This document shows, one piece after another, positions 7,145 through 14,369 of a stretch of DNA of 64,000 nt (the first letter of the stretch is position 1; every line of letters begins with the position of its first letter). Below the pieces are notes generated by a model that worked only from the letters and a program-made list of their open reading frames with translations, made no database searches and was not told the origin of the DNA. The stretch spans positions 1 to 64,000 of the forward strand of contig JAUNHY010000004.1 in NCBI GenBank assembly GCA_030523715.1, read 5' to 3'. Origin of the DNA: Candidatus Saccharimonadota bacterium. GTDB taxonomy: Bacteria > Patescibacteriota > Saccharimonadia > Saccharimonadales > Saccharimonadaceae. The position numbers were made by a program, and so were the translations under genes.

Positions 7145-7283
7145 AATTAAGTCTCTCAACGCTACAATAATGAGTCAGCTATACGCTGGAAGCAATTGTA
7201 GTTATCTTAAATGTGTAAAGGATAAAATAAACAACAAAAAACACAAACACCTAAAATTTCTAGATGTTCGGATTCGAACAAGA

Positions 7284-7289
7284 TATAAT
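7284..7289 (+). promoter_or_regulatory. -10 box of rsmH (leaderless start)
   Basis: TATAAT ends 6 bases before the rsmH ATG, so transcription should start at or next to the A of the start codon. No clear -35 hexamer was found. Confidence 0.6.
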
Positions 7290-7295
7290 GAAGAA

Positions 7296-8171
7296 ATGAA
7301 TGAAGTTCATATTCCAGTATTATTATCGGATGTTTTAGAGTATCTGCAGCCGAAAGAAGGTGAAACATATTTAGACCTCACGGCGGGATATGGTGGGCAT
7401 GCTGATAAGATTTTGGAAGTAACGCGGAATTATAATGGTACGGTCTTGAATGATCGTGATCAAAATGCAATTGATTTCTTGGAGGCGAAGTACCAAGAGG
7501 TGAAGCCGAAATTGATTCATGATGATTTTTATAATACGGCGCTACGGTTAGTGGAGAGTGGAAATAGCTTCGATATGATTCTGGCTGACTTTGGCGTTTC
7601 TTCACCGCAACTGGATATTACCGAGAGAGGTTTTTCGTTCGCAAAAGAAGCGCGACTAGACATGAGAATGGATGAGTCGCAGGATTTGGACGCTTGGACG
7701 ATAGTTAATAAATGGAGCGAACGTAAGCTTGCGGAGATTTTTGAAAAATATGCAGAGGAGCGCCGTGGTCGTGCTGAATTGCTAGCCCGGGAAATCTGCA
7801 TGCATCGGCCTATCAACACAACTACTGAGCTCGCCGATTTGATTAAATCGAAATCACCTTATTCACATACGCACCCAGCAACGCGGATATTTCAGGCAAT
7901 CAGGATCGTCGTGAACGACGAGCTCGGCATTATCGAGCGGACGTTGCCGTTAATTCCAAAGTTGCTTAAACCGGGTGGTAGAGTGGCGATAATATCTTTT
8001 CATAGCCTCGAGGATCGACTCGTCAAGGAATTTTTCAAGGACGAAAGTAGTATGGGAATTGAGTCGACTTTACGCATTATTACAAAGAAACCAATTGTTG
8101 CGGACAATACTGAAAATGCTAACAACCCACGCGCACGAAGCGCTAAGCTGAGGGTGGCCGAGAAGATTTAA
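7296..8171 (+). CDS. rsmH: 16S rRNA m4C1402 methyltransferase RsmH (MraW)
   Basis: S-adenosylmethionine-dependent N4-methyltransferase acting on C1402 of 16S rRNA, normally the first or second gene of dcw clusters. The 291-aa product begins MNEVHIPVLLSDVLEYL, the classic family opening. It has the SAM motif DLTAGYGGHADKIL, the catalytic-region phrase DMILADFGVSSPQLD, the RGFSF motif, SHTHPATRIFQAIRI, and the C-terminal FHSLEDRLVKEFF with NPRARSAKLRVAEK. The frame is open 42 codons further upstream, but the family start, the adjacent TATAAT and the lack of a ribosome binding site support a leaderless start at 7296. It is the first gene of the division/cell-wall cluster. Confidence 0.97.
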   Translation: MNEVHIPVLLSDVLEYLQPKEGETYLDLTAGYGGHADKILEVTRNYNGTVLNDRDQNAIDFLEAKYQEVKPKLIHDDFYNTALRLVESGNSFDMILADFGVSSPQLDITERGFSFAKEARLDMRMDESQDLDAWTIVNKWSERKLAEIFEKYAEERRGRAELLAREICMHRPINTTTELADLIKSKSPYSHTHPATRIFQAIRIVVNDELGIIERTLPLIPKLLKPGGRVAIISFHSLEDRLVKEFFKDESSMGIESTLRIITKKPIVADNTENANNPRARSAKLRVAEKI

Positions 8172-8240
8172 TCTTGATGGCGCCGCAGCGAGGCAGGGAA
8201 GGCGCTATCGATAAAACATAAAAACAAAAAGGAGCCATAA

Positions 8241-8303
8241 ATGGCAAAGATCATCGTGACCAACAGGTCTCGCGCACAACAGGTGAAAGTTAACTTTCGC
8301 TAA
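8241..8303 (+). CDS. Candidate 20-aa mini-protein after rsmH
   Basis: ATG at 8241 opens 20 codons (MAKIIVTNRSRAQQVKVNFR) ending in TAA. The Shine-Dalgarno AAGGAG (GGAG at 8231-8234) is ideal, 6 bases before the ATG and stronger than that of most genes in the window, which argues for translation. The peptide is basic and resembles the 22-aa frame at 6932-7000 on the other side of rsmH. It could be a functional peptide or a leader peptide controlling the ftsL-like and ftsI genes downstream, because a strong hairpin follows at 8444-8491. It is too short for profile-based gene finders. Confidence 0.6.
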   Translation: MAKIIVTNRSRAQQVKVNFR

Positions 8304-8443
8304 TCACTCCCTTCAATTTTGATTTTTATTTTGACCGATAAAAATAATCTTTTTGAAGCAAAACAAACCGACATGCCCCTTTTGACCGGGGGTACCATGA
8401 ACAGGTGAAGTTTTTGTGGAGTGTGTAAAAAAATTTTGACCTC

Positions 8444-8491
8444 CTTGGTAGGAGCTGGACGTTTATCTCTTGTCGTCCAGCTACCGCCAAG
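8444..8491 (+). promoter_or_regulatory. Hairpin upstream of the ftsL-like gene
   Basis: AGCTGGACG (8453-8461) pairs exactly with CGTCCAGCT (8474-8482). The flanking CTTGG (8444-8448) and CCAAG (8487-8491) extend the stem. The loop is pyrimidine-rich and no T-run follows, so it is not a classical terminator. GTGTGG direct repeats follow at 8515-8533. Confidence 0.55.
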
Positions 8492-8562
8492 CCTTGGAAT
8501 AATAGGGGGACAGTGTGTGGAACAAGAGTGTGGAATATAAAACAAAAACGGAATAATTTTTG

Positions 8563-8937
8563 ATGCCAGCATATAGAGCAAGTTATGCTACTAGGGGATC
8601 TTATTCGACGCGAGGTTCTTCCTCGGAGTCTTGGGCGCGGAATCGTAATGCGGTGCGCCATAATCCAAAGGTGACGCTGGGGCCGGTTAGTCACACAATT
8701 ACGGTTTTTCTATTTGTGTTACTTGTCGGCTTAATTTTCTTGACGCAAAGCGCCAAAGTGACGAATTATGATTTGGCGATTGCAAACACAGATACGGAAA
8801 TTGCGAATTTAGAGGCGCAACGCGATGCGCTGATGGTAGAGAACGCGAAGATTACGGCGGCGGCAGCTAATGAAGACAGTAACGAAGTGGCAGCGGTGAT
8901 GGTGCCGGCGGTCTCGGCGGATTTCGTAAAAGAATAG
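8563..8937 (+). CDS. FtsL/DivIC-like division protein
   Basis: A small single-pass protein of 124 aa in the exact place where dcw clusters encode FtsL, between rsmH and the class B penicillin-binding protein. Residues 1-42 are a basic, Ser/Arg/Gly-rich cytoplasmic part, about 43-62 a membrane helix (TITVFLFVLLVGLIFLTQSA), then a short periplasmic coiled coil with heptad spacing (LAIANTDTEIANLEAQRDALMVEN). FtsL proteins are poorly conserved, so the call rests on architecture and position. Expected role: a bitopic scaffold with FtsQ/FtsB-type partners that activates FtsW-FtsI. There is no good ribosome binding site at the ATG (8563). It ends 16 bases before ftsI. Confidence 0.75.
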   Translation: MPAYRASYATRGSYSTRGSSSESWARNRNAVRHNPKVTLGPVSHTITVFLFVLLVGLIFLTQSAKVTNYDLAIANTDTEIANLEAQRDALMVENAKITAAAANEDSNEVAAVMVPAVSADFVKE

Positions 8938-8941
8938 ATGT

Positions 8942-8947
8942 TATAAT
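8942..8947 (+). promoter_or_regulatory. -10 box before ftsI
   Basis: TATAAT ends 6 bases before the ftsI ATG, allowing a leaderless transcript in addition to readthrough from the ftsL-like gene. The -35 region is weak. Confidence 0.5.
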
Positions 8948-8953
8948 ATCCTT

Positions 8954-10711
8954 ATGGCTAAACTCGAGCTAAAACAGAGTACTCGATATATTTTGCTAAG
9001 AGTTTTTTTGGTGGTCGTGCTACTGGTTTTTGTGGCGCGTCTTTTTCAGATTCAGATTTTAGACCATCAAAAATATATCAGTGAGGCCAATTCGATGCGC
9101 GTTAAACAACGCGAGCTAATTGCGAAGCGCGGGCAAATTTATATGATGTCGGGCGAGAACGAGACGGTGCCTTTGGTAATAAATGAGCGGACCTGGACGA
9201 TTTTTGTGGATCCAAGTTATGTCGGAGATAAAAATAAGGTACAGGTAGAGCTTGGCAAGATTTTGGATGGGCAGATGATTACGACTTGGGATAAAGTTTG
9301 GTCTGATATGAAGAACATGTATGTGGAGGTAGCACGTAATGTTGATTATGATACTGTCTCGGCAGTGAAAGCGGCGAATCTGAAAGGTGTTGGCAAGAAG
9401 GAAACTTCGCGACGGGTGTATCCGTATGGTACGATGGCGGCGCAGGTTGTGGGATTCGTAAATGCTGAGGGTGTTGGAACTGGCATTGAAGGATCACTCA
9501 ATAAACGACTGACTGGCAAAAATGGCATGCTCAAGACCGTGACGGACGTCAACTCGGTGCCATTATCGATTGGCGACGACAACATCGAAATACCAGCTGA
9601 AGATGGCGAGGATATTGTTTTGACGCTAGACGAAAATATCCAGCGTAAGGCCGAAAAAGTGATTCAGGCGACTGTAGATGGCAGCAATGGTGCGGCTCGA
9701 AGCGCGAGTGTGCTGATTATGAATCCAAATAATGGTCACATCTGGGCGATGGCGAATTATCCAACTTTTAGTCCGGCGGAATATTATAAGGTTACAGATG
9801 CGTCATTATTTACGAATCGCACGACGGAATCGGCGTATGAGCCAGCGAGCGTTTGCAAGCCGTTTACTTATGCAATGGCAATTAACGAGAAGAAACTTGA
9901 TCCGACGGACTCCTATTACAACTATGGCTATACTAAAGTTGGCGATCGTATCATGAAGAATGCGACCGGTACGGAGCGCCAGGTGGGTAAGCGGACTTTT
10001 TATGAAGCGCTCGACCATTCACTAAATACTGGAAGCATTGAAGCTTTGCGTAGAATCGGTGGCGAAAATATTCCAAAGACAGCACGCACCACTATGTATA
10101 ATTATCTCTACAATAATTTTGGACTCGGGCACGAGACGGGCGTGGAATTATATGAAGCGACAGGGAAGATTATTAGCCCTGAGGAGGATGAAGGCAATGC
10201 GGTACGTTATGCAAATATGACCTTTGGGCAAGGTATGAGTCTCACGATGGTGCAGGTTGCGGCGGGTTTTTCTTCGGTAATAAATGGCGGCAAGTACTAT
10301 CGGCCGACAATTCTTGCTGGCACGATGAAAGACGGAAAATTTATTGAGGATGAACCGAAGGCAGCCTTACATGACGCAATTACGCCGCTAACTAGCGCTA
10401 CAATGCGGGGAATGTTGAATGAGGTGCGTAGCGTAAATGGCGGCTATGCGGACAAACAGGGGTATAATATAGGAGTAAAGACCGGTACGGCCGAAACTTA
10501 CGACGAGAGCGGTAAATATACTTCGAATCGTACGGTAGTTGGCGCCATCGGTTTTGGCGGCTCTGCCAAAGAAGGGGCTTTGCCGGAATATGTAATTTTA
10601 GTTAGGATCGATGGTAATACTTTGCTATGGGGCGTATCGAACGCGGTGCCAGTTTTTACCGAACTAAGTAATTATATGTTGGATTATTTAAGAATAGAGC
10701 CAGTATTATAG
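8954..10711 (+). CDS. ftsI: Penicillin-binding protein (FtsI/PBP2-type transpeptidase)
   Basis: Class B penicillin-binding protein, the septal D,D-transpeptidase that crosslinks peptidoglycan with FtsW. The 585-aa product has a short cytoplasmic N-terminus, one membrane helix (about residues 12-32), a pedestal/dimerisation domain (RGQIYMM, YPYGTMAAQVVGFV, GIEGSLNKRLTG), and the transpeptidase domain. All three active-site motifs are visible: SxxK as SVCK in YEPASVCKPFTYA, SxN as SLN in DHSLNTGSIEA, and KTG in GVKTGTAE. The start is leaderless-type (TATAAT at 8942-8947). It is followed after 10 bases by mraY. Confidence 0.93.
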   Translation: MAKLELKQSTRYILLRVFLVVVLLVFVARLFQIQILDHQKYISEANSMRVKQRELIAKRGQIYMMSGENETVPLVINERTWTIFVDPSYVGDKNKVQVELGKILDGQMITTWDKVWSDMKNMYVEVARNVDYDTVSAVKAANLKGVGKKETSRRVYPYGTMAAQVVGFVNAEGVGTGIEGSLNKRLTGKNGMLKTVTDVNSVPLSIGDDNIEIPAEDGEDIVLTLDENIQRKAEKVIQATVDGSNGAARSASVLIMNPNNGHIWAMANYPTFSPAEYYKVTDASLFTNRTTESAYEPASVCKPFTYAMAINEKKLDPTDSYYNYGYTKVGDRIMKNATGTERQVGKRTFYEALDHSLNTGSIEALRRIGGENIPKTARTTMYNYLYNNFGLGHETGVELYEATGKIISPEEDEGNAVRYANMTFGQGMSLTMVQVAAGFSSVINGGKYYRPTILAGTMKDGKFIEDEPKAALHDAITPLTSATMRGMLNEVRSVNGGYADKQGYNIGVKTGTAETYDESGKYTSNRTVVGAIGFGGSAKEGALPEYVILVRIDGNTLLWGVSNAVPVFTELSNYMLDYLRIEPVL

Positions 10712-10721
10712 AAAGGAAAAA

Positions 10722-11753
10722 ATGTTAGACGATATCAATTCAAATATGGGATACGAGCTAATCTTGGCGCTTGGCTCATTCTTGTTGGCGATGTTTTTGA
10801 CGCCAATTTATACGAATTTCGCTTATAAACACAAGCTATGGAAGCGCCAAAAGAGCGTCGCGGTGACTGGCGAAGAGCTGACCGTGATGAATAAGTTGCA
10901 TAAGGATAAAATTAAGCGTCATTTTCCAACGATGGCAGGCGTGATTATGCTTTTGACGGTGCCGATTGTACTTTTGGCGACGAATTGTTTGAATCGTGGT
11001 CAGACCTGGTTGCCAATTGCGGCTTTTGTGGGTGGCGGCGTAATTGGTTTTATAGATGATTTATTAAACTTGTTCGGTAAAAATGCGGCAGCAGGTTTGC
11101 GCGCGCCAGTAAAGTTTGCGATGATTTCGGCACTGGGTCTGTTCCTAGGCTGGTTCTTTGCGTATAAGCTAGGCTGGACAGCCGTAATGGTGCCATATCT
11201 AGGCCCGATTGAGATTGGTATGGTGGGGATGATTGTATTGTTTGCCTTCGCAGTAGTGGCGACCGGCAATGCAGTGAATATTTCTGATGGTCTAGACGGC
11301 CTTGCGGGGGGTTTATCGATGCTGGCCTATGGCTCTTATGGCGTGATTGCGTTATTGCAAGAGCAATGGTATTTGGCTGGCTTTTGTTTTATTGTTCTTG
11401 GTGCGTTGTTGGCCTACATCTGGTTTAATGTTTATCCGGCACGCTTTATGATGGGCGACACGGGCTCGTTTGCGCTTGGTGCTGGTCTTGGCGTGGTGGC
11501 AATGATGACGAATTCGTTCCTATTGCTGCCGATTATTGGTCTCTTGTTTGTAGTCGAGGCGGGTAGTTCGTTGATACAGATTGTGGCAAAGAAGTTCTTC
11601 CATAAAAAAGTTTTTATTTCAGCGCCGCTGCATCATCATTTGCAGGCAAAAGGATGGGAAGAGAGTAAAGTCGTAATGCGCTTTTGGATTATTGGCGGCA
11701 TTACAGCGATGCTTGGTATCTTCTTGGCAATGGGTGGGGGTATCATTCACTAA
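10722..11753 (+). CDS. mraY: Phospho-MurNAc-pentapeptide transferase MraY
   Basis: Integral membrane enzyme that transfers phospho-MurNAc-pentapeptide from UDP to undecaprenyl phosphate, forming lipid I. The 343-aa protein has about ten membrane helices. Diagnostic motifs are KRHFPTMAGV (in place of K-x-PTMGG), GFIDDLLN (the Asp pair), NAVNISDGLDGLAGG, the FMMGDTGSFALG loop, and the C-terminal ISAPLHHHLQAKGWEESKVVMRFWII with the His triad. GAAAGGAAAAA precedes the ATG. Its TAA stop overlaps the ATG of ftsW by one base, so translation is probably coupled. Confidence 0.97.
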   Translation: MLDDINSNMGYELILALGSFLLAMFLTPIYTNFAYKHKLWKRQKSVAVTGEELTVMNKLHKDKIKRHFPTMAGVIMLLTVPIVLLATNCLNRGQTWLPIAAFVGGGVIGFIDDLLNLFGKNAAAGLRAPVKFAMISALGLFLGWFFAYKLGWTAVMVPYLGPIEIGMVGMIVLFAFAVVATGNAVNISDGLDGLAGGLSMLAYGSYGVIALLQEQWYLAGFCFIVLGALLAYIWFNVYPARFMMGDTGSFALGAGLGVVAMMTNSFLLLPIIGLLFVVEAGSSLIQIVAKKFFHKKVFISAPLHHHLQAKGWEESKVVMRFWIIGGITAMLGIFLAMGGGIIH

Positions 11754-12970
11754 TGAGGAAACACCGACCAGATTTCGTAATTGCATTGATTGTGCTAGGC
11801 CTAATGGCGGCTAGTTTGATTATTGTGTATGCAATTGGTCCGCGCGTGGCGCAGGCATTAAATACACAATATGGCACTAGTTATAGTGATACTTATTTCT
11901 TGGTGCGTCATGCTATTACGGTAGTTCTTTCAATCGGCGCTTTAGTAGCGGGTTATTTCTTAAAATACGATTTTCTAGCTAAATATGCGAAGAAAATGTT
12001 GATTGTGAGCGTTATTCTGTGTCTCCTCGTGACGATATTAGGCAAACTTGGCGTAGACGCACTTGTGACTTGCGATAAAGGCGCCTGCCGCTCGTTACGT
12101 ATCCCAGGAATTGGGATGGGTTTTATGCCGTCGGAGTTATTTAAAGTCTCGGTATTGTTTTATGTATCGTGGTTGATTCGTGATCGTAAAGAGAAAAAAG
12201 AATTAAATACGCAGAGATTCTTTATACCTTTGGCGGCAGTAATGCTGGCAGTAGTGGTGCTGCTTGGTTGGTGGGAGAGTGACTTTGGTAGCACGGTGGT
12301 AATTATTTTCATGATTTTCGCAATGATGTTTGCAGGTGGGGTAGAACTGATAAATCTTCTGAAAATTATTGGCGTAGCGGCAGCAGTATTTCTGATTTTG
12401 ATTATCGCGACTCCATATCGCATGCAACGTATTTTGAGCTATAGCGGCGATGAAGGAAGCGACACGTATCATATTGAGAACGCCCTAATAAGTATGGGCA
12501 CTGGTGGCGTGATGGGTGTTGGGCTTGGTAATAGTATTCAGTCGACGGGCTACTTGCCAGAGGCTTTATCGGACTCGATTTTTGCGATTATTTGCGAGAC
12601 ATGGGGCTTTCTTGGTGCCACATTAATCATTCTGGCGATTACGATTTTGCTTTGGAAAATTCTGAATGTATCGCAGCGCATTAAGGATTCGGAGCAGAGG
12701 TTATTCTCGGTGGGTGTTTTTGCCTGGATAGTGAGCCATGTTATAATCAACATAGGCGGTATGACAAATCTGCTTCCGATGAAGGGAATCACTTTGCCAT
12801 TCCTAAGCTACGGCGGTACGAGCATGTTGTTCGTAGCCTTTGCCGTAGGTATCGTTTTACAAATATCTGGATGGACATCAAGGAAAGCGATAGAAGAAGA
12901 AAATGAAGATACTAGTAGTCGGCGGGGGCAGCGGAGGACACGTTACTCCAGTCGTAGCAGTCGTTCGTGA
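11753..12970 (+). CDS. ftsW: SEDS glycosyltransferase FtsW
   Basis: Peptidoglycan polymerase of the SEDS family working with the adjacent class B PBP at the septum. The 405-aa product starts MRKHRPDFVIALIVLG at the TAATG junction with mraY. It has about ten membrane helices, IPGIGMGFMPSELFKVSVLFYVSW, WWESDFGSTVVI, and the C-terminal family signature MTNLLPMKGITLPFLSYGGTSML. The cytoplasmic tail (EEENEDTSSRRGQRRTRYSS) is Arg/Ser-rich and is encoded by bases that also encode the first 22 codons of murG in another frame. The tail composition is therefore dictated by the GlyGly loop of MurG. It ends in TGA. Confidence 0.96.
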   Translation: MRKHRPDFVIALIVLGLMAASLIIVYAIGPRVAQALNTQYGTSYSDTYFLVRHAITVVLSIGALVAGYFLKYDFLAKYAKKMLIVSVILCLLVTILGKLGVDALVTCDKGACRSLRIPGIGMGFMPSELFKVSVLFYVSWLIRDRKEKKELNTQRFFIPLAAVMLAVVVLLGWWESDFGSTVVIIFMIFAMMFAGGVELINLLKIIGVAAAVFLILIIATPYRMQRILSYSGDEGSDTYHIENALISMGTGGVMGVGLGNSIQSTGYLPEALSDSIFAIICETWGFLGATLIILAITILLWKILNVSQRIKDSEQRLFSVGVFAWIVSHVIINIGGMTNLLPMKGITLPFLSYGGTSMLFVAFAVGIVLQISGWTSRKAIEEENEDTSSRRGQRRTRYSSRSSRS

Positions 12971-14081
12971 AATATGGAAAGTGCGTCCGCGCGCAAAGAT
13001 TGAATTTTGGACTGATAAAAAATACTACAAGAACGCCCGGAAGATTACGATAGAAAACGGGCTTGATTTGAAGATTCGTAAGGTCGTGGCGGGGAAGCTG
13101 CGCCGTTATACAAATTTTACTTTCATAACTTATTTACAGAATTTCGATGTCGTACTAAAAAATATCGTCGATTTCTTTAAGACGATTGGTGGTCTTTTTC
13201 AGAGCTTTTTCCGTTTGGTCGTAAATCGTCCGGATGTTATTTTCTTGAAGGGTGGTTATGTGTGTTTGCCGGTGGGGGTGGTGGCGCATATTTTACGCAT
13301 TCCATACGTAATTCATGATAGCGATGCGGCGCCGGGATTAACAAACCGTGTCCTGTCGAAGCATGCGGCGAAAATAGCAACTGGTATGCCGCTTGAATAT
13401 TATAACTATCCAGAAGACAAGGCGGAATGGACAGGAATTCCGATTAATCCAGAATTCAGCCCAGCTAGCGAGGCGAAACAAAAAAATCTTAAGAAAGAAC
13501 TTGGTTTTGATCCAGAAAAACCACTGGTGGTAGTAACGGGCGGTTCGCAGGGCGCGCAACACATTAATGTGTCCCTACGTGAAGTATTGCCGGAAGTGTT
13601 AAAAATAACGAGTTTGCTTTTGATTGCTGGTCGCGAGCGTTATCCAGAAATGTTGGATTTGAAAGATTATGAAACTTGGGAAGAAGGTGAGCTTAAAACA
13701 AACTTTCGCATGATAGAATTTTCGGCGGAGATGTATAAGTTGTTTGGCGCGGCCGATGTGGTTGTATCGCGTGCGGGTGCCTCAACAATGACTGAACTTT
13801 CGAGCATGGCAAAGGCAGTAATCATGATCCCTAACGAAAAGTTGCCTGGTTATCATCAAGTAAAAAATGCGGCGGCATACGAAAAAGCGAATGCGGCCGT
13901 GGTGGTGCCGGACGATAAAATGTTTGAAGAACCAGAGCTCTTATATAAAGCAATCAAGCGTTTAATCAACCATCCGGAAGAACGTGAAGAAATTTCGAAG
14001 AATTTGAAGAAGTTTTCAAAGGATAATGCCGCCGAGAGTTTGGCGCAAACAATTATTTCCGTCGCAAAAGAAGAGAAGTAG
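12903..14081 (+). CDS. murG: N-acetylglucosaminyltransferase MurG
   Basis: Peripheral membrane GT28 enzyme that adds GlcNAc from UDP-GlcNAc to lipid I, giving lipid II. The 392-aa product begins MKILVVGGGSGGHVTPVVAV, the glycine-rich donor/acceptor loop. It continues with FLKGGYVCLPVGVVAHILRIPYVIHDSDAAPGLTNR, the linker GGSQGAQHIN, and the C-terminal UDP-GlcNAc site (AADVVVSRAGASTMTELS and the GYHQVKNAA loop). The middle carries a family-variable insertion (residues about 45-95). The start lies 68 bases inside ftsW, an unusually long overlap. It closes the first part of the dcw cluster; a tRNA-Glu promoter starts 5 bases after its stop. Confidence 0.96.
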   Translation: MKILVVGGGSGGHVTPVVAVVREIWKVRPRAKIEFWTDKKYYKNARKITIENGLDLKIRKVVAGKLRRYTNFTFITYLQNFDVVLKNIVDFFKTIGGLFQSFFRLVVNRPDVIFLKGGYVCLPVGVVAHILRIPYVIHDSDAAPGLTNRVLSKHAAKIATGMPLEYYNYPEDKAEWTGIPINPEFSPASEAKQKNLKKELGFDPEKPLVVVTGGSQGAQHINVSLREVLPEVLKITSLLLIAGRERYPEMLDLKDYETWEEGELKTNFRMIEFSAEMYKLFGAADVVVSRAGASTMTELSSMAKAVIMIPNEKLPGYHQVKNAAAYEKANAAVVVPDDKMFEEPELLYKAIKRLINHPEEREEISKNLKKFSKDNAAESLAQTIISVAKEEK

Positions 14082-14085
14082 CGAT

Positions 14086-14114
14086 TTGACATCTTAACCT
14101 AAGCGTGATAAACT
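14086..14114 (+). promoter_or_regulatory. Promoter of tRNA-Glu(TTC)
   Basis: TTGACA (14086-14091), 17-base spacer, TAAACT (14109-14114), 9 bases before the tRNA. Confidence 0.75.
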
Positions 14115-14123
14115 AGGAGCACT

Positions 14124-14199
14124 GGTCACGTCGTCTAGTGGTTAGGACTCCAGGTTTTCATCCTGGCAATCGTGGGTTCGATTCCCACCGTGATCACCA
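14124..14199 (+). tRNA. tRNA-Glu(TTC)
   Basis: Acceptor GGTCACG/CGTGATC, anticodon arm CCAGG-TTTTCAT-CCTGG (anticodon TTC), T-arm GTGGG-TTCGATT-CCCAC, and encoded CCA. Confidence 0.95.
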
Positions 14200-14306
14200 T
14201 ATTTGCTATTAAAACCGCCTATTTCGGCGGTTTTTTGTTCTCGCTCGTCCATTAGACGCGCTTCAAACAAAGAAACCGCCAATCTAGACGCTTTTAATAG
14301 CAAATA
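14200..14306 (+). other. Structured element after tRNA-Glu, copy A
   Basis: Directly after the CCA: a 15-bp perfect outer inverted repeat (14200-14214 with 14292-14306), inside it the tRNA terminator (AACCGCC/GGCGGTT then TTTTTT, about 14213-14236), then CTCGCTCG and a hairpin GCTCGTC-CATTA-GACGCGC (14243-14261) with one internal T/C mismatch. The same architecture occurs after the other tRNA-Glu at 41058-41163, with compensating changes in the hairpin. Function unknown. Confidence 0.7.
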
Positions 14307-14356
14307 CATTATGCTTATAGTAAATAAACCATTTATGCTTTTAAGTGATGCAATGG

Positions 14357-14362
14357 TATAAT
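14357..14362 (+). promoter_or_regulatory. -10 box of pyk (leaderless start)
   Basis: TATAAT ends 7 bases before the pyk ATG; no ribosome binding site fits. Confidence 0.55.
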
Positions 14363-14369
14363 TTTAGGT

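Larger units (their letters stand above)
6640..7283. other. Intergenic region upstream of rsmH
   Basis: About 640 bases without a standard gene. It holds repeated GTGGAAA motifs (6732, 6806, 6868, and a TTGGAAAAC at 6917), a near-repeat of TTGTTCGGTTTT around 6690 and 6770, a 22-codon open frame at 6932-7000, a hairpin CGCGT-TTAGGAT-ACGCG near 7060, and the pyrimidine-rich motif at 7110-7144. No mraZ gene is present where this family often places it. A 76-codon frame at 6631-6861 starting with TTG has no ribosome binding site and I do not accept it. Confidence 0.6.

Noticed and set aside
7170-7295. 42 extra in-frame codons before rsmH
   Set aside because: They cover the TATAAT box, have no family similarity, and the conserved N-terminus MNEVHIPVLL starts at 7296.
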